Notes: generated from the sequence alone by a model not told the origin. DNA of 64,000 nt from Gambelia wislizenii (GCA_030847615.1 JAUMIR010000001.1:379546687-379610686), one strand, 5' to 3'. Shown: positions 12,809 to 25,482, counted from the stretch's first letter. A program made the numbers and translations.

Positions 12809-13500
12809 ATTACAATAGGTATCTCTCTCTCTCTCTCTGGCTTTTCTTCGCAAACGAAGATTCAGGAAGGACTCATCCCATGTTTTCTGCAAGCGCGCTG
12901 GTGACTAAAAAGGCCAATCCGAGATAGACAAGTCCGGTTGCAGAAAGCACAGCAAAAGGTTTCCTTAGGTGATGTTACCGGGTTGTGATTCTTTCTGCGT
13001 TGCCGTTTCTCTTCAAGACTTGTTCGGCGTGAGTTCTCAAATAAGGCTGCAGCATTGTGGATAGTGCGTCTCCATGCCTCCCAATGTGGCCAAGCCTGAG
13101 ATGTTGTTTCAGGGAGTCCTTGTATCACTTTTTTGAAGCGCCCCTCTTACGCTGACCCGTGGCGAGTTCACCGTAGAGTACTATTTTTGGGAGGCGATGG
13201 TTCTCCATCCTAGACACATGCCCTGCCCAGCGCAGCTGTGTTCTCAATATCATGGCCTCAATGCTGGTGATCCCTGCTTGCTCAAGGACAGCAACGTTCG
13301 TCACATAGTCAGTCCAGTGTATATTTAGGATTGTGCGTAAACAGCGCTGGTGGAAGCGTTCGAGGAGTCGTAAGTGGTGGCGATAGGTGACCCATGCTTC
13401 AGATCCATAAAGGAGAATAGACAGTACAATGGCTCTATACACACTGATTTTTGTGTTTCGCCTCAGGTGTTTATAAGCAGCAAGATATTACAATAGGCAT
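12809..13500 (-). mobile_element. 5'-truncated RTE-like LINE with target-site duplication (copy 2)
   Basis: The LINE body is 12823-13486, read on the minus strand. It encodes the end of ORF2: 'VYRAIVLSILLYGSEAW', 'LRWAGHVSRMENHRLPK', a one-base break near 13125, then 'SLEEKRQRRKN' and the terminal finger 'CCAFCNRTC...SHQRAC'. The 3' end is a hairpin followed by an (AG)n tail (seen as CT on plus, 12823-12838). The insertion is flanked by a 14-bp duplication with one mismatch (attacaataggtat at 12809-12822; attacaataggcat at 13487-13500). This marks a single retrotransposition event truncated at its 5' end. Confidence 0.85.
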
Positions 13501-13559
13501 ACATTACAACAGATAGAAGGTATTACAAATAAGTATAAGCACCTATCAATATAACCATC

Positions 13560-14830
13560 ATCCAAGTTTATGATTCCACTACTGAGGCAGAAGAAAAAGA
13601 AACTGAAAGATTCTATGCTGGAGTCCAGGAGGAAAGTGATCATGCACCAAAACAGGACGTCTTGTTAATTATAGGCAACTGGAATGCAAACGTAGGAAAC
13701 AGCAAAATCAAAGATTGTAGGAAAATTTTGCCTAGGATCAAGAAATGATGTAAGAGAGCAGCTGACTGAATTTGGCAAGGCCAGTGGTTTGTTCACTGCA
13801 AACACATTCTTCAAGCAACCAAAGAGGTGATTGCATACATAGATACTCCCTGATTGCCAATATAGAAATCAAATAACTACATAATTGGAACAGAAGATGG
13901 TGAAGAAGGAGAAGCTCCATCCCCTCTGCAAAAACAAGACCAAGAGAAAGTTGTGGCATACACCATGAGCTGCTAAAAGCAAAAATCAGAGTAAAGCGAA
14001 AGAAGTACACTAAACCAACCATTGTGCCAAAAGACAACCTAAAGAACTTCCCTGTAGAATTTAAAGAAATGTAAAATATAGATTGGCACTATTAAGCCTA
14101 AGTGACTGGGACCTAGAACTCTGGACTGAAGCCAGAAACACGGTCAGGGAGGAACGCAAAACGACACCATCTGCAGCCAAAAAGAAAGAAAAGCCTCAAT
14201 GGATGACAGATTGAACTCTTTAAGCAGTAAAGGACACACAAGAAGCAAACAGTAAAAGGTGACAAAAATACATAGAGTCAGAACCCAGAATGCAACTATT
14301 CAGCAGCTTGTGTGGAGAGACAAGAGAAACTGCTATACTAATCAATGCAGAGAAATAGAAGATGACGACAAAAAAGGAAGAACAAGAGACCCACAAGATC
14401 AGAGAATTCAAAGGGAAATGTAAACCAAGAATGGGAATGCACTACAAGCAGCAGGAGAATACATTACATGACTAAGTACACACACAAAAAAGACAATGGA
14501 AATAATAGAATCATACAATCATAGAGTTGGAAGAGACCACAAGGGCCATCCAGTCCAACCCTCTGCTATGCAGGAATACACAATTATAACACTCCCAACA
14601 GATGGCCAGCCAACCTCTGTTTAAAAAACCCCAAATAAGGAGACTCCACCACACTCCGTGGCAGCATATTCCACACTGAAGAACTATATAAAAGAGATGA
14701 AATGATGGCAGATTCATTCAAGGAAGAAGATGAACCTACAATTTTAGAAAGTGAAGTGCAAGCTATACTCAGAGCACTTGGGAGAAATAAATAACCAGGA
14801 ATAGAGGGCATACCAGTGTCACCTCACATA
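13560..14830 (+). mobile_element. RTE/BovB-like LINE fragment (endonuclease to start of RT), decayed
   Basis: Broken frames read 'VLLIIGNWNANVGNSK' near 13660 (an AP-endonuclease motif, D/N-W-N-A-K/N-V-G), then 'EPETRSGRNAK...'-type text, and near 14695 'RDEMMADSFKEEDE' and 'ESEVQAILRALGRNK', which is the region just before the RT fingers in RTE elements. Multiple stops and frameshifts are present. A CR1 tail on the opposite strand is inserted at 14506-14690. Confidence 0.6.
14506..14690 (-). mobile_element. CR1 LINE 3' end inserted in the RTE-like fragment
   Basis: On the minus strand it reads the CR1 ORF2 end ('WNMLPRSVVESPYLGFF') and the CR1 3' UTR ('gggttggactggatggccct'-type block, then 'tctatgattctatt'). 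The 8-bp ATTCTATG-like terminal repeats are at 14506-14525. It splits the RTE-like fragment into two parts. Confidence 0.75.
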
Positions 14831-15044
14831 AAATTTCACAGGGGTTGCTCAGAGTAACTGCTTGGAGGCATAGGAGGAATTAAATAAAAATCACCACTCC
14901 TGACTCTATCTGTGAGATCAGTGTGGAGAGTGCTCTTACTTGACACACTGTCATTTTTTTTTTTTAATTTCATGATTTTTAATCTTATTCTTAGCTCATG
15001 GGACATGAAAGATTGACTCCTGAACTGTGAGAGTTTCTGCATAC

Positions 15045-15294
15045 GTTGCACCTCCCCTTTATCTGCGGAACCAATATCTGTGGTTTCAGTTATCCACAGC
15101 TGAAAAAATGTGGACGCAAACCATAGTCATGCTGGAAAATGCCTAGAAAGGTGTCCTCTCTAGGAATTGCTAGGTCCTCCAATGCAACTCTATGGTATGT
15201 TTGTACCAGATGTCCTTCATTTTAATAGGATTTGCTATTATTTGTGATTTCACTTATAAATCGAGGAATGTATCCCCCCACGGGGGGGGCTGTA
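15045..15294. mobile_element. Tigger-like MITE
   Basis: It starts 'gcacctcccctttatctgcg' and ends 'cccacggggggggctgta', the usual layout of this family. It shares 'aatatctgtggtttcagtta' and 'aatgcctagaaaggtgtcct' with 8829-9098. Confidence 0.6.
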
Positions 15295-16239
15295 TTTTTC
15301 AATGCGGTTCAGGGGAATTTGAGGGCTCCCTTCACACACAAAAAATCTGGTGTTTCTCCAAATGGGAAAAAGCAAAGGTCTTTCCATTTGTTGGGGCTAA
15401 AAATCCTGCAGTGGTTTATAATGTGTCAAAATGCTCTTCTCAAGAAGAATATATGTGAATATTCTTTACATTCCTAATCCAGAATTATCATGTCTTGATG
15501 CTACCACTGCAGACTAAGTATTTTCATGTACTGGAACTATTTTAATTTCTAGCACTTTTTTTCCAAAAAGAACAACTGAAGTGGAGGCTTATGAAACATG
15601 CTTAATGAACTGGTACTGCCTGGTACAAAGGGAAATGAAAATATACATCACTACAGGCAAGCCAAATCTCAAATATTTATAAAATTAGCCAATATTAGGA
15701 AAAATATATATTTATTTCTATCACTACTTCTGGGACCAGTGTCTCATTCAAAGTTGTTAGACGATTTTCTTGTGACTAGTTCTGCCAAAGAAGTGCAAAG
15801 ACTAATGATGTAACACAGAAGGAAAGTGTACACAGTGTCATTTACAAGCTGAGTCACTCAAAGGCATTGTATCTTTTTATTATAATGCAGTGCTTTAAAC
15901 AGGCTTCTGAAACACTATCATTTGTTATGTGATGCACAGTGATAGCAACAAGCTAGCTCAGTATCATAGGAAAATGAGATCTGGTGCATACACAGCATGG
16001 CTCTCAGCAGGAAGACCAAGTGCCTTCCTGTTCTGGTCCTTGGTAGAAGTTGCAAGCTCTCCTTCAACAGAAGGAAGAGAGGTGGTAAGAACTATTTTGA
16101 AGATGATAGTGAGAAACTATGATTGTCTGCTTAGAACCAGGCTCTGAATATAAAGAACAAAAGGCTAGACAGAAGTCTTCTCTGAAAGAACAGTGGGGAA
16201 GATTCTTGAGCCATTCCCTTCCAGAGTCTTTCATATCAA

Positions 16240-17730
16240 ACATCCCCAGACAATTTGCTTAACACAATGATGTGCAAGGTACTTGAAGAAGTAAGGCCCA
16301 CAACTTGCCTATTAGATCCATGTCCATCTAGGCTGATTAGAGCTGCCAGAACAGGGCTGGCCAATTGGCCAATTAGAAACTGTCTTCTCTGAAAGATGGT
16401 TGTGTTCCAATCTGTCCTAAAGAAGCAAGTCCAAGACTGCTACTGAAGGGATCTTCATTGGACTCCATCACCCTACATAGTTATTGCTCAGCTACTAATC
16501 TTCCTTTTTAAAGGTATGGTCTTAGACCAAGTAGCAGCAGCACAACTCCAAGCCTTCTTGGATGAAAAGAACTACATGAATCTATTCCTGTCTGGATTCA
16601 GGCTTGGTTATGAGACAGAAACAGCTCTAGTCACTTGATAAATGACCTACACCAGAAACTGGGCAGGAGAGTATATATCTCTATTGGTTCTGCTGGACCT
16701 CTCATGGCTTTTGATAACATCAACTATGGTATACTTCTGGACTGCCTCTCTGGAATGGGACTTGGGAGTTAGGTTCTACAATGGTTCTATTTCTACCTGG
16801 AGGGGCACACTTAGAAAGTGCCCAGCCTCCTGGTCATGAGCCTATGGTGGTCCCTCTGGGCACAATATGCTTTTCAGCACCTATATGAAGACAAGGAGGG
16901 AGGTTACCAGGAGTTTGGGCTTCAGGTGTCATCAGTATGCTGGTGATATCCAGCCCTATCTCTCTTTTACAAGGGATGCCAAGAAGGTTGTGGAACACTT
17001 GAATCACTGTCTGCATGCAATGAAGGATGAGATGTGGGTGTATAAATTAAGACTCAATCCAGACAAGCTAGAAATTCTGTGGCCAGCAGAGAAGCTCACC
17101 TGGGGCTGGGATTACATATTTGTTCTGGACAGGGCTGCACTCCCTCTGAAAGATCAAGTTTGTAGCTTGGGAGTGCTCTTTGGCCTAGGGCAGACCGAGA
17201 CTGTTGTCAGGGGTGCATTTCAGTGATTATATAGTCTTACTGTTCTTACAGGAGCTGCACTAGCTTCCAATTTACTTCAGAGCAAAATTCCAGCCACTTT
17301 TTACCTACAAAGCCCTAAATGGTTTGGACCATGATATCTTAAAAAAACCTTCTTCCTTCCATATGAGCCTACCCCCCTAATTAAAGATCCTCAACAGAGG
17401 CCCAACTACATTTCCTACTATCCCATGAGGCTAGGCTGGTGGGTACAGGTGACAGGGCTTTCTCTGTAGCAGCACCCTGACCATGGAACTACCTCCTAAA
17501 GGAAGTCAAGCTGGCTCCATTCCTTTGGGGTTTCCAGTGGGCAGGGAAGACTATGTAATTTTGCTTGGTCTTCAGTCCTTAAAATTAGGGGTCACTGCTA
17601 TGGCTGTTTTGACTGTCTGTGTTTTGATTTTTTAAAAAGAGGAGTTTAAATGTGTTTTTAAATGTTTTAACTCGTGTATTTAATGTTTTAAATGTTTTTA
17701 TCCATTTTACTATCCCTTGGTGGCTTTGGT
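16240..17730 (+). mobile_element. Degenerate CR1/L3-like LINE, RT domain to 3' end
   Basis: Joined from broken frames, the plus strand reads the classic order. 'FLSGFRLGYETETAL' is near 16590 and 'LLVLLDLSMAFDNIN'-type text near 16690. 'CHQYAGDIQPYLSF' near 16935 has the YADD catalytic box changed to YAGD. 'KLRLNPDKLEIL' and 'ALPLKDQVCSLGVLF' are at 17040-17185, then 'GDRAFSVAAP.PWN' near 17450. Many stops show it is dead. It ends in the T/A-rich tail near 17650-17730. Confidence 0.75.
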
Positions 17731-18724
17731 GGGTTGAGAGGCAACAAACATTTCCTAAGCTACTGAAAGGAGGTGAAAAGCAGCTCTGAGGGTGGGAGAA
17801 ATCTTCAGCATAAAAAGCACCACTAAGGGGTCCCTTAAACTGCCTCCTCTTTCTGATGATCTGTGGAAGAGTGTAGCCTCTGCAAACATATTTGTAAAAG
17901 AAAAAGCACTTAGTGCCACATTTAAGTTTGGCCTACAAGGAAACCAGATTCTGTTAACACTGATGCTGGGGATGAAATAAATAATGGTTAAGGGTCTTCA
18001 GTATAAGTATGTCATTGTACAGTCTATATATTAAGACTAAAGTTGCCAATCCTTTTTCATCTCCAACAGACCTTCACTTCATCAATTATTTTGCAGCCCT
18101 CCTATACTTATTTACTTCTACCATTACTGTCTGTTATCACAGGGGGAGAAAGTCCTGCAGTCATTTAACTACAAGACCCTCCAAATGACTGAAAATGAGC
18201 AAAAGGCACTAATCTAAGTATAATATATTTAGAATAATCTAGGCTGCACAACTAACAATGACATGGTTCTGAAAAGATCATAATAATTTTTTCAGCATAT
18301 ATGGACTCACTAGTACAAAAACTTTGAAGGACCAGAATACCCTAAAATAACAGTTAGCTAATATGGCAAGTTTTACAGGACATAAGTTTCTGTAGATTTA
18401 CTGCAATTGGCACTTTGCTAAGAAGAAAAGGAGCTAAAAAGGGAGTGATTCATTCATACAATGTGCTTCAGAGAATACTGTACAAAAAGGATGGGGAGAG
18501 GATTCTAAAGAAGTGGATAGATACTTAAAGAGTTTGTCTAGAGAGAGAGAAAAAACATTGTTTACAGGCAGTGACAGTTCTCCCACATGTAAGATCCAAG
18601 GATGAGGACAGAGCTAATATCTATTTTAAAGACAAATAATCTCACATCCTCTGAAAAATATATCTTTGGTCAAAAAGGCAAAAACTCTTGCCCAAATGCC
18701 ATTTTGAGACTGTAGAGTGTCTAT

Positions 18725-19055
18725 GGAGATTTTCACACGCCGAAAATATTCCCTCCAGAAACCGGGACAGAAATATTTCTGTCCCGGAAGCAGCGCCGCG
18801 GTTCGCACGCTCACCTCCCTCTTCCGTTTTTCCGTCGTCCTCGCTTTGGGTTTTTCCCTCCCTCTTCTGGAATATTTTACTAACGGGAGTTTGCCGTTAA
18901 TAAAATATTCCGGAAGAGAGAGGAAAAAACCCAAAGCGAGGACGACGGAAAAACGGAAGAGGGAGGTGAGCGTGCGAACCGCGGCGCTGCTTCCGGGACA
19001 GAAATATTTCTGTCCCGGTTTCTGGAGGGAATATTTTTGGCGTGTGAAAATCTCC
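18725..19055. mobile_element. 331-bp near-perfect foldback (inverted-repeat MITE)
   Basis: Two arms of about 160 bp (18725-18886 and 18894-19055) are inverted copies of each other with only a handful of mismatches, around a loop of a few bases centred at 18890. The outer end is GGAGATTTTCACACGCC. Each arm carries a perfect 26-bp palindrome at its outer third (18762-18787 and 18993-19018). The arms are GC- and CpG-rich (gcagcgccgcgg, cgtcgtcctcgc) within AT-rich surroundings. Both flanks show TAT at the junction, a possible 3-bp target duplication. Open frames on both strands are mirror artefacts of the palindrome. Confidence 0.85.
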
Positions 19056-19639
19056 TATAGCTCCTACCACACAGTCCTTTCCATGCTTGGGAAACGTTGT
19101 GTTAAATTACATTCGAAGAAATAAAGGGACAAACAGAATTTGGATGTTTGGAAATCAAAGAAGTTCTATCTTTTCCATAAAAGATTCATTCTACGTTTTG
19201 AAAAGTTTTTGTCCTACAAAAATCTTCACATAGTTATGTCACTGCAGTGAGCAACTATAATAACGCAAGTATGTTTAGTTGCCACTAGGCTCAGATCTCA
19301 CTTCTGACACTTCTGTGAGATATTTTTTCCCAAACATTCACAGCTGAGAAGCAACTCATGAATCCTCCCTTGGAAAATGCTTTACTACCTACTGGTGCCT
19401 CGCAAGCTAGAAAATTCAATAACCTCCCCATCTGTTAGCCTTTGATACAGAGCTGGCAAAAAGGAACACAAAACAGGGAGTTGTGTCTAGCAGGGGCCAA
19501 GAGAAGAAGGGGTAAGTTTGTGGCTTTTTGATTTAAGCAGCAAGGTGTTTGGTAAACTGTATAATTCTAATTGTTCTTTGGCACTTTCAGTTTCCTGCTA
19601 CAGGTACAGGTTTCTGGTAGGAGAGGCTGCTGCAGCTCT

Positions 19640-19910
19640 TTGAGGAGAGTTGCCTAATTAGGATCAGTGTCTGGATTGAAGCATGGGCTGAATGAGAGCC
19701 AATCAACTGAAAATGAATCCTGACAAGACAGGAGAACTTCCTAGTGACTAGTTCCCAGGTCTGGGAAACGGGATTATTGCCTGTTCCACATGAGGTTGCG
19801 TTCCTTCAGAAAGAACAAGTTCATAGTCTGGGGTTACACCTGGATTCATCTCTATACTAGAGGTTCAGGTGCCTTCAGGGTGCCTTTTACAACCTCCTAA
19901 ATAAAAAGTA
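19640..19910 (+). repeat. CR1/L3-like LINE remnant
   Basis: The text 'ctgaaaatgaatcctgacaa' and 'acctggattcatctctatac' resembles the 'LKLNPDKTE...LGVLLD' part of the element at 16240-17730 with frameshifts. The copy is short and diverged. Confidence 0.35.
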
Positions 19911-20994
19911 AATTTAAACTTTCAAAGAATAAAAACAACATCTCCTGAAGACTGAAATACCAGACAATTAAGGAATGTTAAGTGTAAAATAAACACAAAT
20001 ATTTTCAGCAATGAAAGAACTGGTACTTAAATAAGTCTAGATGATATTACACTGTTGTGACCTTCTGCCAATTGGAATCTCAAATTTTGCTTCATTAATT
20101 AATCTTTGTAAACCACAGCATTTGTGGTTTGCAATATAATCTGAGGAGCAGGAACAATGCAGCACTAGGTTATTCTATGGTGAGAAATGTTGGGAGCTGC
20201 AGTCCAACTATATTTAGAGAGCTGGATGAGTGCTGCATTATGGTAAAGATGAACCATGACATTTTATCTAAGCCCAAAATTAGAGGTCTATAACTCAGAT
20301 TGGTCAAGCAAAAAAAGAAAGAAAGATGCAAGTAACTCTAAAAATAAGTTTTTTTCACTATGAAACTGTACATATTGTCTGGCTAATGCTGCAGTCATGT
20401 TCAACACACTCAACTGGGAGTAAAAACCCCAGAATTTATTTCTGACTACACACACAAATAGCATGATATTTTTTAAAAAGTTTGATAATAATCATTATCT
20501 TTATCTGGTGTCAAAAAGACATGAAGGTGAATAGCATGCAACCCTCTCTCAGGAGAATACTCCATAAATAGAGGGGCATGGGGGGGTCCATCCATAAAGC
20601 TCATCTCCACTTGGAAGAAGGGCTTCTGCTGATGGTCATAGGGTACAAACTTCAACCAAGTACATCATAAAATCCATCTGCTGGTGTATGATGTGGCAAT
20701 GATCGTGGTAAAAATATCATCATTCTTCATTCCCAGTACTGCACCAGCTACACTGCACCCAGCTGAGCTCTTACATGTAGTATGGGTTTATAATAATCTT
20801 GCATGATTGATCATGTAAACCCATGATTTTTGAAAGCAATCACAGTTAAATCCAATACAGTGGGAGCAACAGGACGTAAAACAAACAGAAACAAAACAGC
20901 TTTATCTCTATGTAATGTGTTTTCTCAGGACTCTAAAAAAATGACTTTTTAAATGTGCATACATACAAACTCTGAAAATAAACGTTCAGCTTAC

Positions 20995-21320
20995 CTGTCC
21001 TTTCTGTGGTGCTAAAAAGTTAACAACCTCCTTGACCATAACTGGTATATGTAGTTGTTGATAATCTTCATTGTCTACACTGTACAGCAAGTTTTCATCT
21101 TGCAAAGGAGGCGATTTTTCTTCAGCTTCACATTTACAGGCTAATGAAGAGTGTATGTTTTTGACCCATATACCTAAACAATTTGGACTAGATTTAATTA
21201 AACTGTGAAAAAGAAACTGGTTGCAGATCTTGTATAAATATGGAAGCTGGGGCATGTTGCAGAGAAGCTTGATTGATGGACAGGGTAGAAATCTTGTTAT
21301 CAACTAAGAAATAAGCCAAC
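20995..21320 (-). CDS. METTL15: METTL15 coding exon (first coding exon)
   Basis: This exon encodes the N-terminus of METTL15, the mitochondrial homologue of bacterial RsmH that methylates N4 of a cytidine in 12S rRNA. Translation starts at ATG 21255-21253; the 87 codons run to 20995 and end on a complete codon. The C-terminal stretch 'LHIPVMVKEVVNFLAPQKGQ' matches the conserved start of the methyltransferase fold and is followed directly by a donor (CAG|GTAAGC at 20995/20994). A pyrimidine-rich acceptor (cctcctccag) precedes 21320. The first ~30 residues (MPQLPYLYKICNQF...) are hydrophobic and basic without acidic residues, as expected of a mitochondrial presequence. The middle is poorly conserved. 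The frame is open upstream to a TTG at 21303, but ATG 21255 aligns with the known protein start. Confidence 0.93.
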
Positions 21321-21410
21321 CTGGAGGAGGGTGGGAGCAAGAAATTAGAAATCAAAATTAGAATTTTTCAAAATGGCTTGAATGAAAGATGAACTATAAC
21401 AAAGCAATAG

Positions 21411-21414
<4 letters not shown>

Positions 21415-21449
<35 letters not shown>
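21415..21449. repeat. (TAA)n microsatellite
   Basis: A pure run of about eleven AAT/TAA units. Confidence 0.95.
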
Positions 21450-23462
21450 TAAAATGCTGTTTTAGTCACTGACAAAGAAAGATTTAGCACCAGTAAATAC
21501 TACAAGATGTTGTTTAGCATATGCCACTGATTATCCTATGGTTATGCTATTTTACATTGCTACTCTTAATACTTTTAAGTGTTACTAGTTTATCTTTACA
21601 ACTTCTGTATCTTTTGAATTTCAGAAATTCCCATCCATAAGCAAAACTATTCATACTGACATATACAGATCATCAAAAATCATATACTGTACATTAGGCT
21701 TCTCCAAACAGCTCATAGTGAAAAATATAATCAATAGTCTTTAGGTTAACATCACATTAACCAGAACATGAGGTTTTAATAATGGAAACCCACATTCAAA
21801 CCTCTATTCAATTATGAAATTCTCCAACTTGCATTGTAGATACCTCTCTCTGTGTATCCTACCTCCGAGGTTTATTGTGAGTATGAATGAGATAAACATT
21901 TACAATGCAAAATACTATACGAATAGAGTAAGCCCCCTCCCTCCCCTTATCCAACAAGTTAGGGACTGCAGCAGCGTCAGAAACCGGAATTGGTCGAAAA
22001 GCAGAACCCATTTAGGGAATATGAAGGAATTATGGTGGCTTGCCTGGGACTGTCTGCAAACACCCATGGGTACCTGTGCCCACCTGCATGCTGCTTGGAA
22101 AGAATCTCAGTTGGCTTGGTTACTTTTTTCCCTCTCAGCTTGCTCTGCAAGCAGTGTGCACGTGCACATACAGTCCAAAGCAAGCCTCCACAGGCAAAAA
22201 CTGTCGAAAGAGTGGATTCCTCATCAAATGAACAGAACTTGTCCTTAATTTGCAAGCATTGAAAGAGTGAGTAGTCAGATAATAAGCCATCGGATGGCGG
22301 GGGCTATGACTAGACACCACTTCTAGACACCATTAAAAAAAGACTTCAAGAAATCCCTTGTGCCCTCTTGGAAGCGGGGGGGGGGGGCGTAATTTTGCCA
22401 TCACCCTCTCCATGCTCTGTGTTAAGACTAATGGGCTTTTTTTCAAAACCAGAAGTGGTCTAGTAGATATGAGGATTTTATAAAGACCAAACAGGGGGTG
22501 CTGCATTGGAGGTCCTGGAGAGATCCATACAGTCTGCACTTTGCCCCACTGCCATTGTTCCATATATAATGCCCCCTACACCTTAGCGATCTTCCTAAGG
22601 AATAATTTATCACCCATAATTATAGTTTTTCATTTTTATTTTGTACAAATTCATGTACTCAATGCATCACAAGTAAGAATTCTCTTCTCCTCACTTCATG
22701 CCCGCAAAAGTGATTCCACATCAGGATGTGGCATTGCTGATTATCCTGGATATCTCTGTAGCTCTTAAATCTCATAGCTTTCAGCCCAATTTGAACAAGT
22801 TCTGTATTGTTCCCCATGCTCTTTGACTTCTATACGAAATTGTCCTCAACAATCTAGGGTTTTGTGTTTGTTTGTTTTTGGGTTTTTTGTTGTTGTTTTT
22901 TTTATATTGTTGCTATTTTTATTTTGGTGCAGAGAGAGAAATAGAAAGGTAGAGTATTGTTAACTATAATAAATAATGGTCTTATATGCATTGTTGGAAA
23001 GCAGTTCATAATTTCCCAACCAACAAAACCACCTCTACTTATCTTCAAGGAAAAGTGGTGGAAAGCATTAAAAAATAATTTAAGATAGAAATATACAATT
23101 GTTTTTTTAAAGCAGCAGCAGAAATGCCAGATGCAATAAGAATTTTAAACAAGGCCAGAACAGAGATTCTTTCAAATGTATAGCTCCTCCCACTCCAAAG
23201 AACAGTTGTAGTTTAGTACAACGCAGCTGCATAAGGCTAAACAGTTATAGTAAGAAGAAAGAGAGGCAGCACAAAAAGGAAAAGGAACAACCACAACAAA
23301 GCATGGGCACTTATGGGTGTGTGTTGTGTGGAAAGAATGGTATGACAGCCCACTAATGCTTGAAGTGATCTTGGGGAAAAATGGGTGGACCATCTACATT
23401 GTAACTTCAAGTGTCCACAATTTCTTCTTACGTCAACTGCTGTACCAGCGTTCTTTGCAATA

Positions 23463-24202
23463 CAGGCATACCTCAGTTAACAAAGACCCTTTGAGAAAGA
23501 ACTTCCTTTTTAAAAAGGCTTTTTATGCACACTCAATTCCACCCTTGTCCTCTGTCCAGCTGGAAGTCTTTTTAGCAGCATTAGGAGATCAAGACGTAGA
23601 AAAACACAGACTTTCTGTGTCATGTCGCAGCAGTATGTCTGCAGTAAACAATGAAATACAGCTTGATCTGAGAAAGAGTGAGATTCTAATCTAGCTGATC
23701 CTATTGCAGCTCTTTGTGCTTGCCTATACCAGGCAAGGTAAACAGCAGCTAAATCCCAAATCTTTTTCTGAACATGAGTGAGCAACAAAACAGGGAGCAA
23801 AAGCAAAATATCATGCCTCACCAGTTACCCCTGACAAGTTAAAAAAGCATAAATGTGTAAGTCTGGTCACCAAAATGGAAATAAAACAGAAGCTGGTAAA
23901 AGAAAACATCATTCCTGGATGCATTTTGGAAGAAGCTTTCGGGTGGTCTCTAGTAGGTTCAAAATGGCCTTGTTTACCTCTGCAAGCCTTGCCTGACTTA
24001 ATTATTTCATTTCACATGTGCATATTGTTCATTTTGGATAAAAAGTTTGCCAAAACCTCTGAACTTAACTTCTTTTTTTTTGTGGTGCAGGATTCTATCC
24101 CTATTCTTTCCATGTTACAGTATTTCTGACTCTGGTACCAAATTGTCTGTTTAAAAAAATGTCCAGTTAACAATCTACTTTGTTAACTGAGGTATACCTC
24201 TT
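23463..24202. mobile_element. Nonautonomous DNA transposon with GGTATACCTCAGTTAAC ends
   Basis: The left end reads 'caggcatacctcagttaaca' and the right end, in reverse, 'aggtatacctcagttaacaa': inverted termini of about 20 bp with one or two mismatches. The 740-bp interior has no transposase. The ends resemble mariner/Tigger-type elements; this is an inference. Confidence 0.65.
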
Positions 24203-25429
24203 TGCCTTGTGCCTCTCACGCTGTCAGTTTGTAAACTTTAAGGATTTCCCTGCGTTTTCTTCATTAGTCCTGTTTTCTAAAAGAGCCTCCTGCATTTTGA
24301 ATCCAATGCCAACTCAAATGATGTCAGGCCAAGTGAAGATAAGTTTACATAATGATTAGAACACAACCAGTCAGTAGTTAGGAGGGATGGAAGTACTAAT
24401 AAGAGACCTAAGGAAAAGGAAAAGAAGCAGATAGACAGGACCTCAGAGGAGGAAAAAGTGACAGGGAGCAACTGATGTTGAAAGAACTGCAATAGAAGCA
24501 GCTATGCAACTAAATCCCAACACCATGCCATGGAATCAATAACGGCTTGAATCTGGGTCATTTGGTGGGAGAAGGGAGGCTGTTTACTCATTACTGTTAT
24601 TGAACTAAAACAATTATTGATTTCATTCAGTATTCTTAACCCATGAAGTGAGTCATTAGACTCAGGAATGGCTGCCAGTCTGCCTCACTTCCAGCCACAG
24701 TTGAGAATGGTGTACATTTCATTTACACTAATGAACAGAACACAAACGGGAACAACTGAGGAGGTCATCATACTAACATCTAAAAATGCTGTAATTCCGC
24801 AAATGAGGAAAGTGGAAACATAGTGGCATTATTACACTCTTTGCATGTTGCTGTAATCACATGAAAGAACCACCACTACGGTAGTACTTTAAGAATGAAA
24901 TTTTACTTCTGTGATTTAGCACAGGTAAGATTTTGGCGATTCTAGTCAAAAGACACAAGGGCACTTAAAAACACCAAAAAAAACCAAAAACTTAATTTTC
25001 AAAGTAGATGAAACAAAAAAACTTAAACATACCTAAAAACGTGCAGACAAACTGGGACAGTTCATAAACAGTGTCCTATGGACATTTTTCACATTCTCAC
25101 CCACAAGTTTTCTTGCTGGGAACAGGGAGAGGGAGGAAAAGGACCACGCATTCATGCTGTAATCTCACAATTACAGTGGGATGTGTTTTTACATGCTCTT
25201 CAATACCGTGAAAAGAGCAATATTGAGAGCTATTAACGGCTTGTAATGTCAATGAAAAGCAACGCCTTATTTGCGGCTGGAGCACAGTTTGACCACGCAA
25301 ACATGACATCGTGCAATAGCAGAAACCATTCATGCTACCGTCACATCGTAACTGTGCGATTTCCACCACATCCGATAAAGTCATGAAAGGGAAGAGTGCA
25401 CTTTGTTCTGACTTCACAGCCATTATTGC

Positions 25430-25451
25430 ATTTTATTATATATATATTATA

Positions 25452-25481
<30 letters not shown>
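25430..25481. repeat. (AT)n microsatellite
   Basis: Alternating TA with short interruptions, able to form a hairpin. Confidence 0.95.

Positions 25482-25482
<1 letters not shown>

Larger units (their letters stand above)
1..20994 (-). other. METTL15: METTL15 intron (between coding exon 2 and a later exon off the left edge)
   Basis: This is the intron 3' of the METTL15 coding exon on the minus strand. I looked for the next METTL15 segment (the SAM-binding region that follows the exon junction) and saw no matching reading frame, so the intron continues past the left edge. Large introns are normal for METTL15 in vertebrates. Stretches 1-1955, 3975-5539, 5951-7365, 15300-16240, 17731-18724 and 19060-20990 hold no gene that I can recognise, apart from weak LINE remnants. 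The recognisable mobile elements are listed separately. Confidence 0.8.

Noticed and set aside
18626..19124. Open frames of 102 and 135 residues on opposite strands with near-identical protein text
   Set aside because: They are mirror images produced by the long palindrome; there is no start context and no protein-family match.
21814..22262. Overlapping frames of 90-144 residues on both strands
   Set aside because: No conserved domain text, and they lie in the METTL15 intron; probably chance frames in a slightly GC-richer stretch.
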